Assembly: GCF_017104715.1 (NCBI RefSeq)
Contig: NZ_JAAGPI010000007.1
Span: 1 to 64,000, forward strand
Direction: 5' to 3'
Length of the DNA: 64,000 bases
Source of the DNA: Burkholderia sp. Ac-20365
GTDB lineage: Bacteria; Pseudomonadota; Gammaproteobacteria; Burkholderiales; Burkholderiaceae
Part shown: one piece after another, positions 35,912 to 44,238 of the stretch
How positions within the stretch are numbered: the first letter of the stretch is position 1
Layout of the letters: every line of letters begins with the position of its first letter
Notes under the pieces: generated by a model
Seen by the model: the letters and a program-made list of their open reading frames with translations, nothing else
What the model was told of the DNA's origin: nothing
Databases searched by the model: none
Program-made: the position numbers and the translations under genes

Positions 35912-36436
35912 ATGTCGCTCGCAGCGATCATTCACGGCACGCCCATCTGGGTCTGGATCCTGCTCGCGTTTCTGCTTTCGCGCGGCATCAAGGCCATGAA
36001 CAGCGGCACCGCGCCGCTTTCCAAGCTGGCTATCGTGCCGGTCGTCTTCGCGGTCTGGGGCATTGCGCACCTGGTCACGGACCCGCTGACGGGCTGGGCC
36101 GACGCGATCGTCTGGGTGGTCTGCGCACTGGCGGGCGTCGCGTGTGGTGTGTTCATCGCGAGCCGTACGCGCTTTATCGTCGATCCGATGGCGAATACCG
36201 TGATGTTGCCGGGTTCCATGCTGCCGCTGGCGCTCATCGTCATCGTGTTCGCGACCAAGTTCTGGCTCGGTGTCGAACTGGCGACGGCAACCAGTCTCGC
36301 GGCGGTCGGCACATACATGTTGATCAGCGCAGCCGTATCGGGCGCCGTGGCAGGCATGTTCGCGGGACGCTTCCTGACCTACTGGCGAGCCATGAGCGCG
36401 CGCCGCGTCATCCAGGCCTGCTCGCAAAGCGCTTGA
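35912..36436 (+). CDS. DUF6622 family membrane protein
   Basis: 174 aa hydrophobic protein with about five membrane segments (IWVWILLAFLLSRGIKAM, SKLAIVPVVFAVWGIAHL, ADAIVWVVCALAGVACGVF, MLPLALIVIVFATKFWL, and LISAAVSGAVAGMFAG). It resembles a family of Burkholderiaceae proteins listed as DUF6622; function unknown. AAGGAG lies 8 nt before ATG 35912. Single gene, divergent from the binding protein upstream. A GC-rich hairpin starts 12 nt after the stop. Confidence 0.75.
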   Translation: MSLAAIIHGTPIWVWILLAFLLSRGIKAMNSGTAPLSKLAIVPVVFAVWGIAHLVTDPLTGWADAIVWVVCALAGVACGVFIASRTRFIVDPMANTVMLPGSMLPLALIVIVFATKFWLGVELATATSLAAVGTYMLISAAVSGAVAGMFAGRFLTYWRAMSARRVIQACSQSA

Positions 36437-36447
36437 ACAGGGTGGAT

Positions 36448-36478
36448 GGGCGTCGCCCGGCTTCGGCCGGGCACGCCC
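36448..36478 (+). terminator. GC-rich hairpin after the DUF6622 gene
   Basis: GGGCGT-C-GCCCGGC-TTCG-GCCGGGC-ACGCCC: a 13-bp stem with one bulge and a UUCG tetraloop, 12 nt after the stop codon. No T tract follows, so it may be a transcript-end stabiliser or an inefficient terminator. Confidence 0.6.
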
Positions 36479-36600
36479 GTTGCGGCGGCCGGGTCAAAGA
36501 AAGATTCGGAGCAAATATCGCCAAACTTGTTACTCCCAGCGTGCGCTTGCCAGGTTCAGACTGTGTTACGGCAAGCAACGCGCGATGAACGGCAAACGAA

Positions 36601-36632
36601 GCCGCGCCTCATCCACGAGGCGCGGCATTTTG
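36601..36632 (+). terminator. Terminator-like hairpin directly upstream of the DUF899 gene
   Basis: Perfect 10-bp stem GCCGCGCCTC (36601-36610) with GAGGCGCGGC (36617-36626), a 6-nt loop, then ATTTTGTT. It lies 26 nt before the DUF899 start and just ahead of its AGGAGG. It could end a DUF6622 read-through transcript, end a small RNA, or act as a leader attenuator. A further stem GCTTGCC/GGCAAGC is at 36545-36576. Confidence 0.7.
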
Positions 36633-36657
36633 TTCAAATCAGGAGGTCGCAAGCGCC

Positions 36658-37443
36658 ATGAGTACATCAGACGAGAAAGCAACCCAGGACGGGCACACAG
36701 CGATGCGCACGCCGCCCGTCGTATCGCAGCAGGAATGGGAAACGGCACGCCAGCAACTGCTCGTGAAAGAGAAAGCGCACACCCGCGCACGCGACGCGCT
36801 CGCCGCCGAGCGCCGCCGCATGCCGTGGATGGCTGTCGACAAGTCGTATGTGTTCGAAGGACCGTCGGGCAAACTCAGTCTGACCGACCTGTTCAACGGA
36901 CGACGTCAACTGATCGTGTATCGCGCGTTCTACGAGCCGGGCGTATTCGGCTGGCCCGAGCATGCGTGCCGGGGCTGCTCGATGGTGGCCGATCAGGTCG
37001 CGCATCTCGCCCATCTGAACGCGCGCGACACCACGCTCGTATTCGTGTCGCGCGCGCATCAAGCCGATATAGAACGGCTTAAGGCGCAGATGGGCTGGCA
37101 GATCCCATGGTTCACGATCACCGACAGCTTCGATGCCGATTTCAGCGTCGGCGAATGGCACGGCACGAATGTGTTCTATCGCGACGGCGACCGCGTTTTC
37201 CGCACCTACTTCATCAACAATCGCGGCGACGAACAGATGGGCGGTACGTGGAACTATCTCGACATCACGCCGCTAGGCCGGCAGGAAGTCTGGGAAGACT
37301 CGCCCGAAGGCTATCCGCAGACGCCGACCTACAAGTGGTGGAACTGGCACGACAGCTATGTCGACGACGCGCCGCCGGACAAGAAATGGGTCGAAGTATC
37401 GGATGCGGGCGAGGCGGCGTTCAGGAACAAAGAGAACCCCTGA
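36658..37443 (+). CDS. DUF899 thioredoxin-fold protein
   Basis: 261 aa. DUF899 proteins have a thioredoxin-like fold and are often annotated as dithiol-disulfide isomerase-like. Recognised by LSLTDLFNGRRQLIVYRAFYEP, HACRGCSMVADQVAHLAHLNARDTT and GWQIPWFTITDSFDADF, ending in the family pattern YNWWxWHD (here YKWWNWHDSY). The CRGC pair is the candidate redox site. The biological role is not known. AGGAGG lies 10 nt before ATG 36658, right after a terminator-like hairpin. It converges with the lipoprotein gene that ends 3 nt further on. Confidence 0.85.
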   Translation: MSTSDEKATQDGHTAMRTPPVVSQQEWETARQQLLVKEKAHTRARDALAAERRRMPWMAVDKSYVFEGPSGKLSLTDLFNGRRQLIVYRAFYEPGVFGWPEHACRGCSMVADQVAHLAHLNARDTTLVFVSRAHQADIERLKAQMGWQIPWFTITDSFDADFSVGEWHGTNVFYRDGDRVFRTYFINNRGDEQMGGTWNYLDITPLGRQEVWEDSPEGYPQTPTYKWWNWHDSYVDDAPPDKKWVEVSDAGEAAFRNKENP

Positions 37444-37446
37444 GAT

Positions 37447-38049
37447 CTATTTGTCGAGCGGCTTGACCGTGACCACTTCGGGCCGGTCCGCCGCGCCGCC
37501 GCTGCGCAGCTTCACGCGCCAGCTCCCGTACTCGCTGAACGGAAACTGCGCGAATGCGCTTTTGACGAGAAACGGAATCGGATGCAGCGCGTCCGCGTTG
37601 CGGTCGCGGCTCGTCGCGGTGACCTTGTAGACTTCCTTGCCCGTCGATGCATCGAAGAGCCGCAGCGTCATCGAATGCTGATACTCGCGGCCGAACAGCG
37701 AGAAGCCCGGCGCCGTGGCGCCATTGCAGGACGGGTTCGCGCAATCGCCCGCCGTGACGCCGACGGCGGCGGGCCGCGTATCGTAAGCGAGCGAGAGCAT
37801 GTAGCTCGCGCGCTCGGCCGCCCGGTCGACGAGCCCGTAATTGCCCAGCTCGTTATGAATTAACGCCACGTACTGCTCGCGCGCGGCGCCCGTTTCCTGC
37901 GAAGGCGTCTGCACGATCGCATAGGTGCGCTCGCCCTGTAGCACGAGCGGCGTCCCCGACACCTGAACGTCGGTCGTCACGCTCGCGCATCCGGCAAGAC
38001 CCGCCAAGCTCGCGACAGCCACCGCGGCAACACACAGCGTCTTTTTCAC
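37447..38049 (-). CDS. DUF4136-like lipoprotein
   Basis: 200 aa. GTG at 38049 (GAGAAG a few nt upstream) starts a clean signal peptide KKTLCVAAVAVASLAGLAGC with a lipobox Cys at about 21; a longer form would add an unlikely polar leader. The mature domain (GERTYAIVQTPSQETGA, AREQYVALIHNELGNYGLV, YMLSLAYDT) resembles DUF4136-type outer-membrane lipoproteins of unknown function. Two Cys in GDCANPSCNG may form a disulfide. It follows the CHASE2 kinase gene by 58 nt on the same strand and may be transcribed with it. Confidence 0.7.
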   Translation of the reverse strand: MKKTLCVAAVAVASLAGLAGCASVTTDVQVSGTPLVLQGERTYAIVQTPSQETGAAREQYVALIHNELGNYGLVDRAAERASYMLSLAYDTRPAAVGVTAGDCANPSCNGATAPGFSLFGREYQHSMTLRLFDASTGKEVYKVTATSRDRNADALHPIPFLVKSAFAQFPFSEYGSWRVKLRSGGAADRPEVVTVKPLDK

Positions 38050-38107
38050 GTTCTTCTCGCTTCGATCGAATTCTGTTTGCATTGTGCGCGCTGTGCATTC
38101 GGGCCAT

Positions 38108-40552
38108 TCACGCGTTCGACTCATCGAGCACGGGCAGCGTGATCGTGAAAGCCGTTCCCTTGCCGAGCGCGCTTTCTACCCGCACATCGCCGCCGTGCCG
38201 CATCACGACTGCCTTCACGAAAGCCATGCCGAGTCCCGTCCCCGTCGCTTCGGGCCGTTCGGCTTCGTGAAAGCGCTGAAAACGCTCGAACATGTGCGCC
38301 TGATTTTCCGCCGACATCCCGTAGCCTTCGTCGCGGATCGTGCAGTGCACGCGCGCCGGCCATTCGCCCGGCACGCCGTTCTCCTGCGTAACCGCGCAGG
38401 TAATACGCGTATCGGACGGACTGTATTTCACCGCGTTGTTCAGAATATTGACGAGCGCGCGTGTCATCAGCGAACGGTCCGCGTCGATCCAGTGGCCGGC
38501 GCCCTGTTCGTCGTATTCCGCTTCGAGGCGAATGCGCTTCGCCTGCGCCTGCGGCCAGACTTCGTCGCTTGCGTCGATCACGAGTTCGACGAGATTCACC
38601 GGCTCGAACACATAAGCCTGCGACTCGGCGCGCGCCAGTTGCACGAAATCGTCGGCGAGCAGCAAGGCGCGCTGCGCGTAGCGTTCGACGCGGTTCAGCA
38701 ATTCGCCCACGCGTCGGGAATCCGGCGTGCGCGCGCGTTCGAGTTCGACCAGCGCGAGAATCGACGCCTGCGGCGAGCGCATGTCGTGCGACAGCAGGCG
38801 CAACGCATCTTCGCGCAGACGTTCGGCCGCATGCACCGCCGTCACATCGACAAGACCGGCAATCCAGCCGATCACCGCACCTTGCGCGTCGGTGCACTTC
38901 GCGTAACGCAGCAGGTGATCGCGCTGATTGCGATCGCGCACTTCGATGCCGCGTTCCATCAGATCCGCGAATGCGATCCGGCCGGGATCGAGCAGCGCAG
39001 GCCAGTGCGCGCGGCCGAGTGCGTCGTCTTCCGCGCTCGAATCGATCGCCTTCACGAAGGCAAGTTCGCCGAGCACGCGGCGCAACGGCGCGCCTTCTGG
39101 CGCCGCCGCGCCGAGCCGCTCGAAGTACGCCTTCGCCGCGTGATTCGCGATCAGCACGACGCCGTGCACGTCGCTGACGAGAATCGGCTCCGGCACGCTA
39201 TCGAGGCTGTTCCACACGAAGCGCTTCATGTCCTGCACGCGCCGCGCGGCTTGCGCCATCAGCGCCATCTGCTGCGCGAGCACGTCGCCGCGAAACTCGC
39301 GGCTGCGCTGCGGGGCTTCGGGCAACAGGTAAGGCTCGTCGGCCAGACGCTGCAATTCCTTGCGCAGATAGGACATCGTCATTTCGAGCCGCCGCCAGTT
39401 CCAGATCGGATAGACGGCCGCCAGTCCGACGATGGCGGGGACAGGCGACATCCATAGCCGCGCGCCGTACAACAACACTGCGCTTGCGGCCAACATCGCG
39501 ATGCCGAGCACGATCGTCATCAGCAGTGAACGCAGCGGCGACAGCACCAGTAATCCGGCAAGCAGGATGCCGAGCGGCACGAGCGATACCGCGAAGACCC
39601 ACAGTCCGTTGACGGGATCGATCGCGCGTCCCGTCAACAGCGTATCGAGCACATTCGCATGGATGTAGACGCCCGGCAGCGGCCCGAGGTTGCCCGACAC
39701 GGGCGTCGAGAATCGGTCGTAGAGTCCCGATGCCGTCACGCCGATCAGCACGATGCGGCCGCGCACCATCGCGAGCGGCACTTCGCCTGCCAGCACGCTC
39801 GCGAACGATACCGTCGGATAGCTCTGCGCAAGCGGGCTGAACGGAATCAGCACGCGTCTTTCGCCATCGCCCGCAGTGGCGATGCGGTCCGGCACGTCCG
39901 CTACTGCGCTGGCGGGATGCGCCAGCTTCACCGCGCCGCTTTCGATCGCGTGCGCAACGGGCACCATCAACTGCGGCCAGCGCATGTGCGCGTCGCCTTC
40001 GAACAGCGCGACACTGCGCACGATGCCGTCGGCGTCCACTTCAAGATTGATATGGCCGAGTCCAGCGGCGGCGCTTGCCAGCGGCTCGACCGGCTTCACG
40101 GCGACGCGCGCGCCGCTGGCGTCTTCGGGCGAAAGGAGAATCGGCAGATAGGTCGGCGTCGCGGCGATCGCGCGCGCCAGTTGCGCGTCGTCCTGCGCGG
40201 GCTCGGTGAACAGCACGTCATAGACCACGGCGGCGGGATGAGCCTTGGCGATCTCTTCGAGCAGCTTCGCATGCACGTCGCGCGGCCACGGCCAGCGGCC
40301 GAGCCGCGCAACGCTCGCATTGTCGATTTCGACGACGGCGATATCCGGCAGCACCGGTTGCGAGCGCAAACGCAGCAGGCTGTCGTAGACAAGGTGATCG
40401 ACGCTCGCCGTCAGCCTGCCGAGCGAGCCAGCCAGGATCACCACGATCCCGAGGCAGCCAATACACAGCCACTCGAACAGAAAGCGGCGCCCAACCGGCC
40501 GCCCGAGACGTATGCGCGGATCGAAGCTCATGCGCGGGCCGCCAGTGGTCAT
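38108..40552 (-). CDS. CHASE2-PAS sensor histidine kinase
   Basis: 814 aa inner-membrane kinase. TM1 (about residues 28-48), a large extracytoplasmic CHASE2 domain with DIAVVEIDNASVARLGRWPWPR and VVYDVLFTEPAQDD, then three closely spaced TMs (about 315-385), a PAS domain (SVPEPILVSDVHGVVLIANH), HisKA with phospho-His589 in LLSHDMRSPQ, and HATPase with NILNNAVKYS, DEGYGM and GTGLGMAFVKAVV. Partner of the response regulator encoded first in this operon. TGATG overlap (1 nt) with the upstream FecR gene. Ligand unknown. Confidence 0.92.
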   Translation of the reverse strand: MTTGGPRMSFDPRIRLGRPVGRRFLFEWLCIGCLGIVVILAGSLGRLTASVDHLVYDSLLRLRSQPVLPDIAVVEIDNASVARLGRWPWPRDVHAKLLEEIAKAHPAAVVYDVLFTEPAQDDAQLARAIAATPTYLPILLSPEDASGARVAVKPVEPLASAAAGLGHINLEVDADGIVRSVALFEGDAHMRWPQLMVPVAHAIESGAVKLAHPASAVADVPDRIATAGDGERRVLIPFSPLAQSYPTVSFASVLAGEVPLAMVRGRIVLIGVTASGLYDRFSTPVSGNLGPLPGVYIHANVLDTLLTGRAIDPVNGLWVFAVSLVPLGILLAGLLVLSPLRSLLMTIVLGIAMLAASAVLLYGARLWMSPVPAIVGLAAVYPIWNWRRLEMTMSYLRKELQRLADEPYLLPEAPQRSREFRGDVLAQQMALMAQAARRVQDMKRFVWNSLDSVPEPILVSDVHGVVLIANHAAKAYFERLGAAAPEGAPLRRVLGELAFVKAIDSSAEDDALGRAHWPALLDPGRIAFADLMERGIEVRDRNQRDHLLRYAKCTDAQGAVIGWIAGLVDVTAVHAAERLREDALRLLSHDMRSPQASILALVELERARTPDSRRVGELLNRVERYAQRALLLADDFVQLARAESQAYVFEPVNLVELVIDASDEVWPQAQAKRIRLEAEYDEQGAGHWIDADRSLMTRALVNILNNAVKYSPSDTRITCAVTQENGVPGEWPARVHCTIRDEGYGMSAENQAHMFERFQRFHEAERPEATGTGLGMAFVKAVVMRHGGDVRVESALGKGTAFTITLPVLDESNA

Positions 40553-41961
40553 CACCGGGCCAGTGTAAATGAGCGGATGGAACTGCCCTTCTGGTAGAGC
40601 CGGCCGTTGTCGAACTGTTCGGCGATCACGGTCCAGTAGTAGACGCCCGGCGGCAGATCGGACACGACGATCTGCCCCGCTTCGAGATCCGTGCGATCGA
40701 CGAGCGGCTCGCGCAGATCGGCAGTCGTCGCCAGCACGAAACGGAAGCGCGTGTCGACGCCCGTGCGGCTCGCGAGCCAGCGGAATTCGAAGTCGCGGCT
40801 GCCGGCGCGCGGTCCCGCCGCCACATCGAGCGAGAACTGGCGGCGCTCGAACGCGTAGGTTTGCGGCAAACCTTCGAGTCCAATACCGTCGATCGATGAA
40901 ATGCGCACGAAGTAGTTGCCGTCCGGCAGATCGCCGAACGTTGCGTGCGGCTCTTTCACGCGCTGATCGCGGATCAGGTCGAACAGGTCGGCGTCGCGCG
41001 CGATCTGCACGCGATACGCGCGCGCATTTGCGTCAGGGATGAGATCGAAGGCGATGTCCTTGTCGTCCTGCACCTTGCCCGGATCCGCCAGTGCCGGCGC
41101 GGGCAGCAACGCAACCGGCCCGCCCACGCCGCCTGTCGAACGCGTGACGTTGCCGAAGTGCGCGCCGATCAGTTGCGTCGATGCCTGCAACGGCACGCCC
41201 GGCGCACGCGGCGGCATGCGCGCTGCGTCGACGCCGACTGCACCGTCGAGCACCGCGACGGCCGTCGACTGTTCGTCGCCGTCGTAGCTCACGCGAAAAC
41301 GCGTGCCGCGCACGCCCGCCACTACGGACGGTGAGCGGATCTGAAAGCGATCATCCTTCTTCGTCGCGTGATCGACTTCGCTATCGACCTCACCCTGCTT
41401 CAAGTCGATCACGCGATCTTTCGTGCCCGTCAGCACGGTCTGCCGGAGCGCGCCAATCTCGATCGCGCTGTCCTGCGGCACGGACACATGCGAGCCGTCA
41501 TCGAGTTCCAGCGTGACGAAGCCGTTGTGGCCTGTCTGCACGCGGTCGCCTTCGACGAGCACCATGCCGACCGTGACAGGTACAAACTGATTCTTCCTGA
41601 ACGCGTGCCCGGCGGGACCGCTGACGGCGACGACGCGCGCCGAGCGCGGCTCCTGCTTCAGCAACGCAACGGGTAGGCGCAATTGCACGCCAGGCTGAAG
41701 ATGCAACGGATCATCGACGTGATTCAGCTTGCGCAGCACGACCCAGTCGCGCGGATCGCGCAGATAGTGATCGGCCACGTCGTATAGCGTGTCGCCGGGA
41801 CGGGTCACATAGAACGCCGTCGTTGCCGATGCGGGCTGACTTGATGTCTGCGCATACGAACTCGCGGGCAGCACGCCCAACGCCGCCACAAAAAGCGCCA
41901 GAATGCCAGAAACGCGCCGCGACACTTCGCGCGGCGTTGTGCTCGGTACAGCCACCGTCAC
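40552..41961 (-). CDS. LysM and FecR domain periplasmic protein
   Basis: 469 aa. Start GTG at 41961 overlaps the response regulator stop by 4 nt; the signal peptide follows (about residues 14-38, cleavage after SYAQ). LysM domain near residues 48-95 (VTRPGDTLYDVADHYLRDPRDW), which would bind peptidoglycan or chitin-like glycans; a FecR domain at about 130-240 (GDRVQTGHNGFVTLELDDGSHVSVP and VVAGVRGTRFRVSY); then FN3-like repeats (PHATFGDLPDGNYFVRIS; LPPGVYYWTVIAEQF). It lies between regulator and kinase in one operon and probably presents an envelope signal to the CHASE2 kinase. Confidence 0.88.
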   Translation of the reverse strand: MTVAVPSTTPREVSRRVSGILALFVAALGVLPASSYAQTSSQPASATTAFYVTRPGDTLYDVADHYLRDPRDWVVLRKLNHVDDPLHLQPGVQLRLPVALLKQEPRSARVVAVSGPAGHAFRKNQFVPVTVGMVLVEGDRVQTGHNGFVTLELDDGSHVSVPQDSAIEIGALRQTVLTGTKDRVIDLKQGEVDSEVDHATKKDDRFQIRSPSVVAGVRGTRFRVSYDGDEQSTAVAVLDGAVGVDAARMPPRAPGVPLQASTQLIGAHFGNVTRSTGGVGGPVALLPAPALADPGKVQDDKDIAFDLIPDANARAYRVQIARDADLFDLIRDQRVKEPHATFGDLPDGNYFVRISSIDGIGLEGLPQTYAFERRQFSLDVAAGPRAGSRDFEFRWLASRTGVDTRFRFVLATTADLREPLVDRTDLEAGQIVVSDLPPGVYYWTVIAEQFDNGRLYQKGSSIRSFTLAR

Positions 41962-42656
41962 GCATCCCCCTTTTCGATCCGCTCCAGCCGGTAGCCGTAG
42001 CCGTAGATCGGTGTCAAACGGTAGCCATTTTCGGGGCGCAGGCCCAGCTTGGCGCGCAGCATCGACACATGGGTGTCCATCGTGCGGGACGGAATGTCGA
42101 CGTCCTGTCGCCAGATCGCTTCGAGAATATGGGCGCGCGACAGCGGCTGGCTCAGATGCCGGAACAGCAACAGCGCGAGCTCGAACTCCTTTTGCGTCAG
42201 CGTCACGGGCGTGCCGCGCGCGACGACCTGCTTCGATGTCAGCTCGAACTCGAATTCGCCGAAGCTTTCTTTTGTCGCCGCCTGGTTGAGCTGATACGCG
42301 CGACGCAGCAGCGAGCGCACGCGTGCGAGCAGCACGCTCGACGCAACGGGCTTGACCACGTAGTCGTCCGCGCCTTTGTTGAGCATCGACGCGATGTCCG
42401 TCTCGCGGCTGCGGCTCGTCATGAACAGCACGGGAAGGCGATCGGACAGGCTCTGACGCACCCAGTGCAGCACTTCTTCGCCCGACATGTCGGGCACGTT
42501 CCAGTCGAGCACCAGCAGATCGAACGTCTGGCGGCGCAGGTGTTTGACGAGTGCGCGGCCTTCGGCGAACGCATGGCAATCGTGTCCATCGATGGCCAGC
42601 GACTGGCAGACCAGGTCGGCTTGCGCGACGTCATCGTCCAGGACTGCAATTCTCAT
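41958..42656 (-). CDS. OmpR-family response regulator of the CHASE2 operon
   Basis: 232 aa. Receiver with acidic LDDD (6-9), Asp51 in LVLDWNVPD, Thr80 and Lys102 in VVKPV; winged-helix domain from about 130 (LTQKEFELALLLFRHLSQPLSR, ending YGYGYRLERI). First gene of a three-gene operon with LysM-FecR and CHASE2 kinase genes, with 4-nt and 1-nt overlaps, so all three are made together. ATG 42656 precedes the first receiver strand; an upstream start at 42668 is less likely. Confidence 0.92.
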   Translation of the reverse strand: MRIAVLDDDVAQADLVCQSLAIDGHDCHAFAEGRALVKHLRRQTFDLLVLDWNVPDMSGEEVLHWVRQSLSDRLPVLFMTSRSRETDIASMLNKGADDYVVKPVASSVLLARVRSLLRRAYQLNQAATKESFGEFEFELTSKQVVARGTPVTLTQKEFELALLLFRHLSQPLSRAHILEAIWRQDVDIPSRTMDTHVSMLRAKLGLRPENGYRLTPIYGYGYRLERIEKGDA

Positions 42657-42747
42657 AGATCCCCGCACGCGAAATGATTCATCGGGCCAACGGAGCCGGT
42701 TCGCTCCGTGACGGACGTGGATGCGATCGCCGTGCCGCCGGTCGCGC

Positions 42748-43149
42748 CTAAGCCTGCGCGCCCGTCAAGACCACTACGTCGTCATCGCTGTTTTCTTTCG
42801 ACCGCAGGTGCGCAGTCAGCGCCGCTTCGAGGTGAAGCCTCACATGTTCCCACGCGGCATGCGCATAGTCAGGCTCGCGCGCCGCCCATTCCTGCGCGAG
42901 ACCGAACACGCGGCGAACCGTCGACGCGCAATGCGTCAGCCCCACATTGCCGCCAGCCGCCGACTCGCGCAACCACTCGGCTAGCCACGGCATGTCCGAC
43001 GCACACGAATCCGCATAGGCCTCGGTTGCAGCGCGAGCATGCGGATCGTTCGCTGGATCGAGCTCGATTCGCCGTGCAGAGGCGTTGCGTGTGCGTGTGC
43101 GCTTACCTGTCTTGAATGGAATCCGCGTGGTGCCTGGCCTGAAAAACAT
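42748..43149 (-). CDS. Hypothetical protein
   Basis: 133 aa, not recognised. Basic N-terminal 30 residues, then helical, Ala-rich segments (DPHARAATEAYADSC, MPWLAEWLRESAAGG, WEHVRLHLEAALTAHLRS) without signal peptide or membrane span. GAGG lies about 8 nt before ATG 43149, which is why this start is used rather than 43230. Codon use is like the neighbours, so it is probably real. It is 91 bp upstream of the CHASE2 signalling operon on the same strand and faces the AT-richer gap on its other side. Confidence 0.6.
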   Translation of the reverse strand: MFFRPGTTRIPFKTGKRTRTRNASARRIELDPANDPHARAATEAYADSCASDMPWLAEWLRESAAGGNVGLTHCASTVRRVFGLAQEWAAREPDYAHAAWEHVRLHLEAALTAHLRSKENSDDDVVVLTGAQA

Positions 43150-43771
43150 CCGATCCCTCGATAAACAACGACGATTCAGATCCCTGCACCGACTTACCCC
43201 GTTTGCCCGCGAATCGCCATCCGGCATCAACGTTTTTTCACAATTGAGAGGGACAGTATAAAAAGAGGGCGCAATAAAATCATTTAAAGATTGTTAGATC
43301 GTTGTGCGCGCCCTGTCGGCAGCTCGTGAATTGGTCTCCCCTCGCTGTCACATTGCTGACTTTCTTCACCCCGTTTGATTCGTAAATTGGCAGGCAAGAC
43401 TTTGTAAGTCTCTCGTTCGACATTCCTCAATGGAATGCGAATCGCCGTTTCTCCCTGATTCGTGCCGTATAAATTCTGAGCGGTTTTGTTTCAAAACCGT
43501 GTCCGTACTATATGAGATTCGTTGCGTGAAATCTTTTAGCAATTGTCAAGTGATGAAAACGCTCGATCATTCGCCAGCGCATATGTTCGCGCGGCGCATT
43601 AAGCTGAAAAATGCGCTGCATGCAGTGAAAACTTCACTAACATTACTTGGCACTCTGACACGCGCGGTCCGGACCGACTGTCGATGCGTCAGGCATGCAA
43701 CGTCGTAGGTGAACAGGCGCTGCAGATAATGCAGCTCGAGCAATGCCAGCTGACAACGCGAGGGGTTCATC
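43150..43771. promoter_or_regulatory. AT-richer intergenic region with palindromes
   Basis: 622 bp, visibly lower in GC than its surroundings. It contains dyads AGACTT-TGT-AAGTCT (43397-43411) and CGGTTTTG-TTT-CAAAACCG (43481-43499), and a T/A-rich stretch at 43260-43300. A 92-codon + frame at 43430-43708 has no good ribosome-binding site and atypical composition and is not called. It probably holds promoters for the divergent hypothetical genes on either side, and perhaps a small RNA. Confidence 0.5.
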
Positions 43772-44044
43772 ATGCTGATGTGGATTGCAAACTGGGCAGC
43801 ACGCCACGCTCCGACTCCCGAGAAACAGGCAGAACGCGCGCTGAATGAATTACGCATGGAATTGTTCCGCGCGGAACAACAGGTTCTGGATGCGCAATTG
43901 CGGGCTGAATATTTTCGCTCGCGACTACTCTTTCTCGAAGATGTGACGAGGAAGGGCATTGAAGCGGTTTCTGATCAGCGCAAGGGTCAGCAGGAATCGG
44001 CGCAGCCTTCGAGGCCGGGGCCGAGGCTCACCGCGGCGCAATAA
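43772..44044 (+). CDS. Small helical hypothetical protein
   Basis: 90 aa. GAGGGG precedes ATG 43772 by about 7 nt. A short hydrophobic start (MLMWIANWAARHA) is followed by a charged amphipathic helix, likely a coiled coil (ERALNELRMELFRAEQQVLDAQLRAEYFRSRLLFLEDV), spanning residues about 22-60, and a polar tail. No family recognised; similar short proteins seem common in Burkholderiaceae. Isolated between the AT-rich gap and a terminator of the convergent beta-oxidation gene. Confidence 0.6.
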   Translation: MLMWIANWAARHAPTPEKQAERALNELRMELFRAEQQVLDAQLRAEYFRSRLLFLEDVTRKGIEAVSDQRKGQQESAQPSRPGPRLTAAQ

Positions 44045-44083
44045 CCACGCGATCATCACGCGTCCGTCTATTTCCTCAGCGCA

Positions 44084-44117
44084 CAAAAAAAGAAGCCGCA
44101 GCGCGATTGCTGCGGCT
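44084..44117 (-). terminator. Rho-independent terminator after the beta-oxidation gene
   Basis: On the minus strand AGCCGCAGC / GCTGCGGCT (9-bp stem, 6-nt loop; 44094-44117) is followed by TCTTTTTTT. It lies 122-155 nt downstream of the stop at 44239. The stem could also serve the small + strand gene ending at 44044, but the T tract fits the minus strand. Confidence 0.85.
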
Positions 44118-44238
44118 CTAACCTTGCCACTTGCGGTACGGTCACCGCAATTTCATTCTCGGACTTTACGCGGCGCGCATCAACGTCGAATGCGTGGATT
44201 TGACTATCTTTAACACGCGCCCCGAATCCGACGCCGGG

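Noticed and set aside
36446..36661. 71-codon + frame covering the hairpins before the DUF899 gene
   Set aside because: It crosses two strong hairpins and ends over the next start codon; composition is not gene-like.
43430..43708. 92-codon + strand frame in the AT-richer gap
   Set aside because: No ribosome-binding site, Cys-rich odd composition and no recognisable fold; coding use differs from neighbours.
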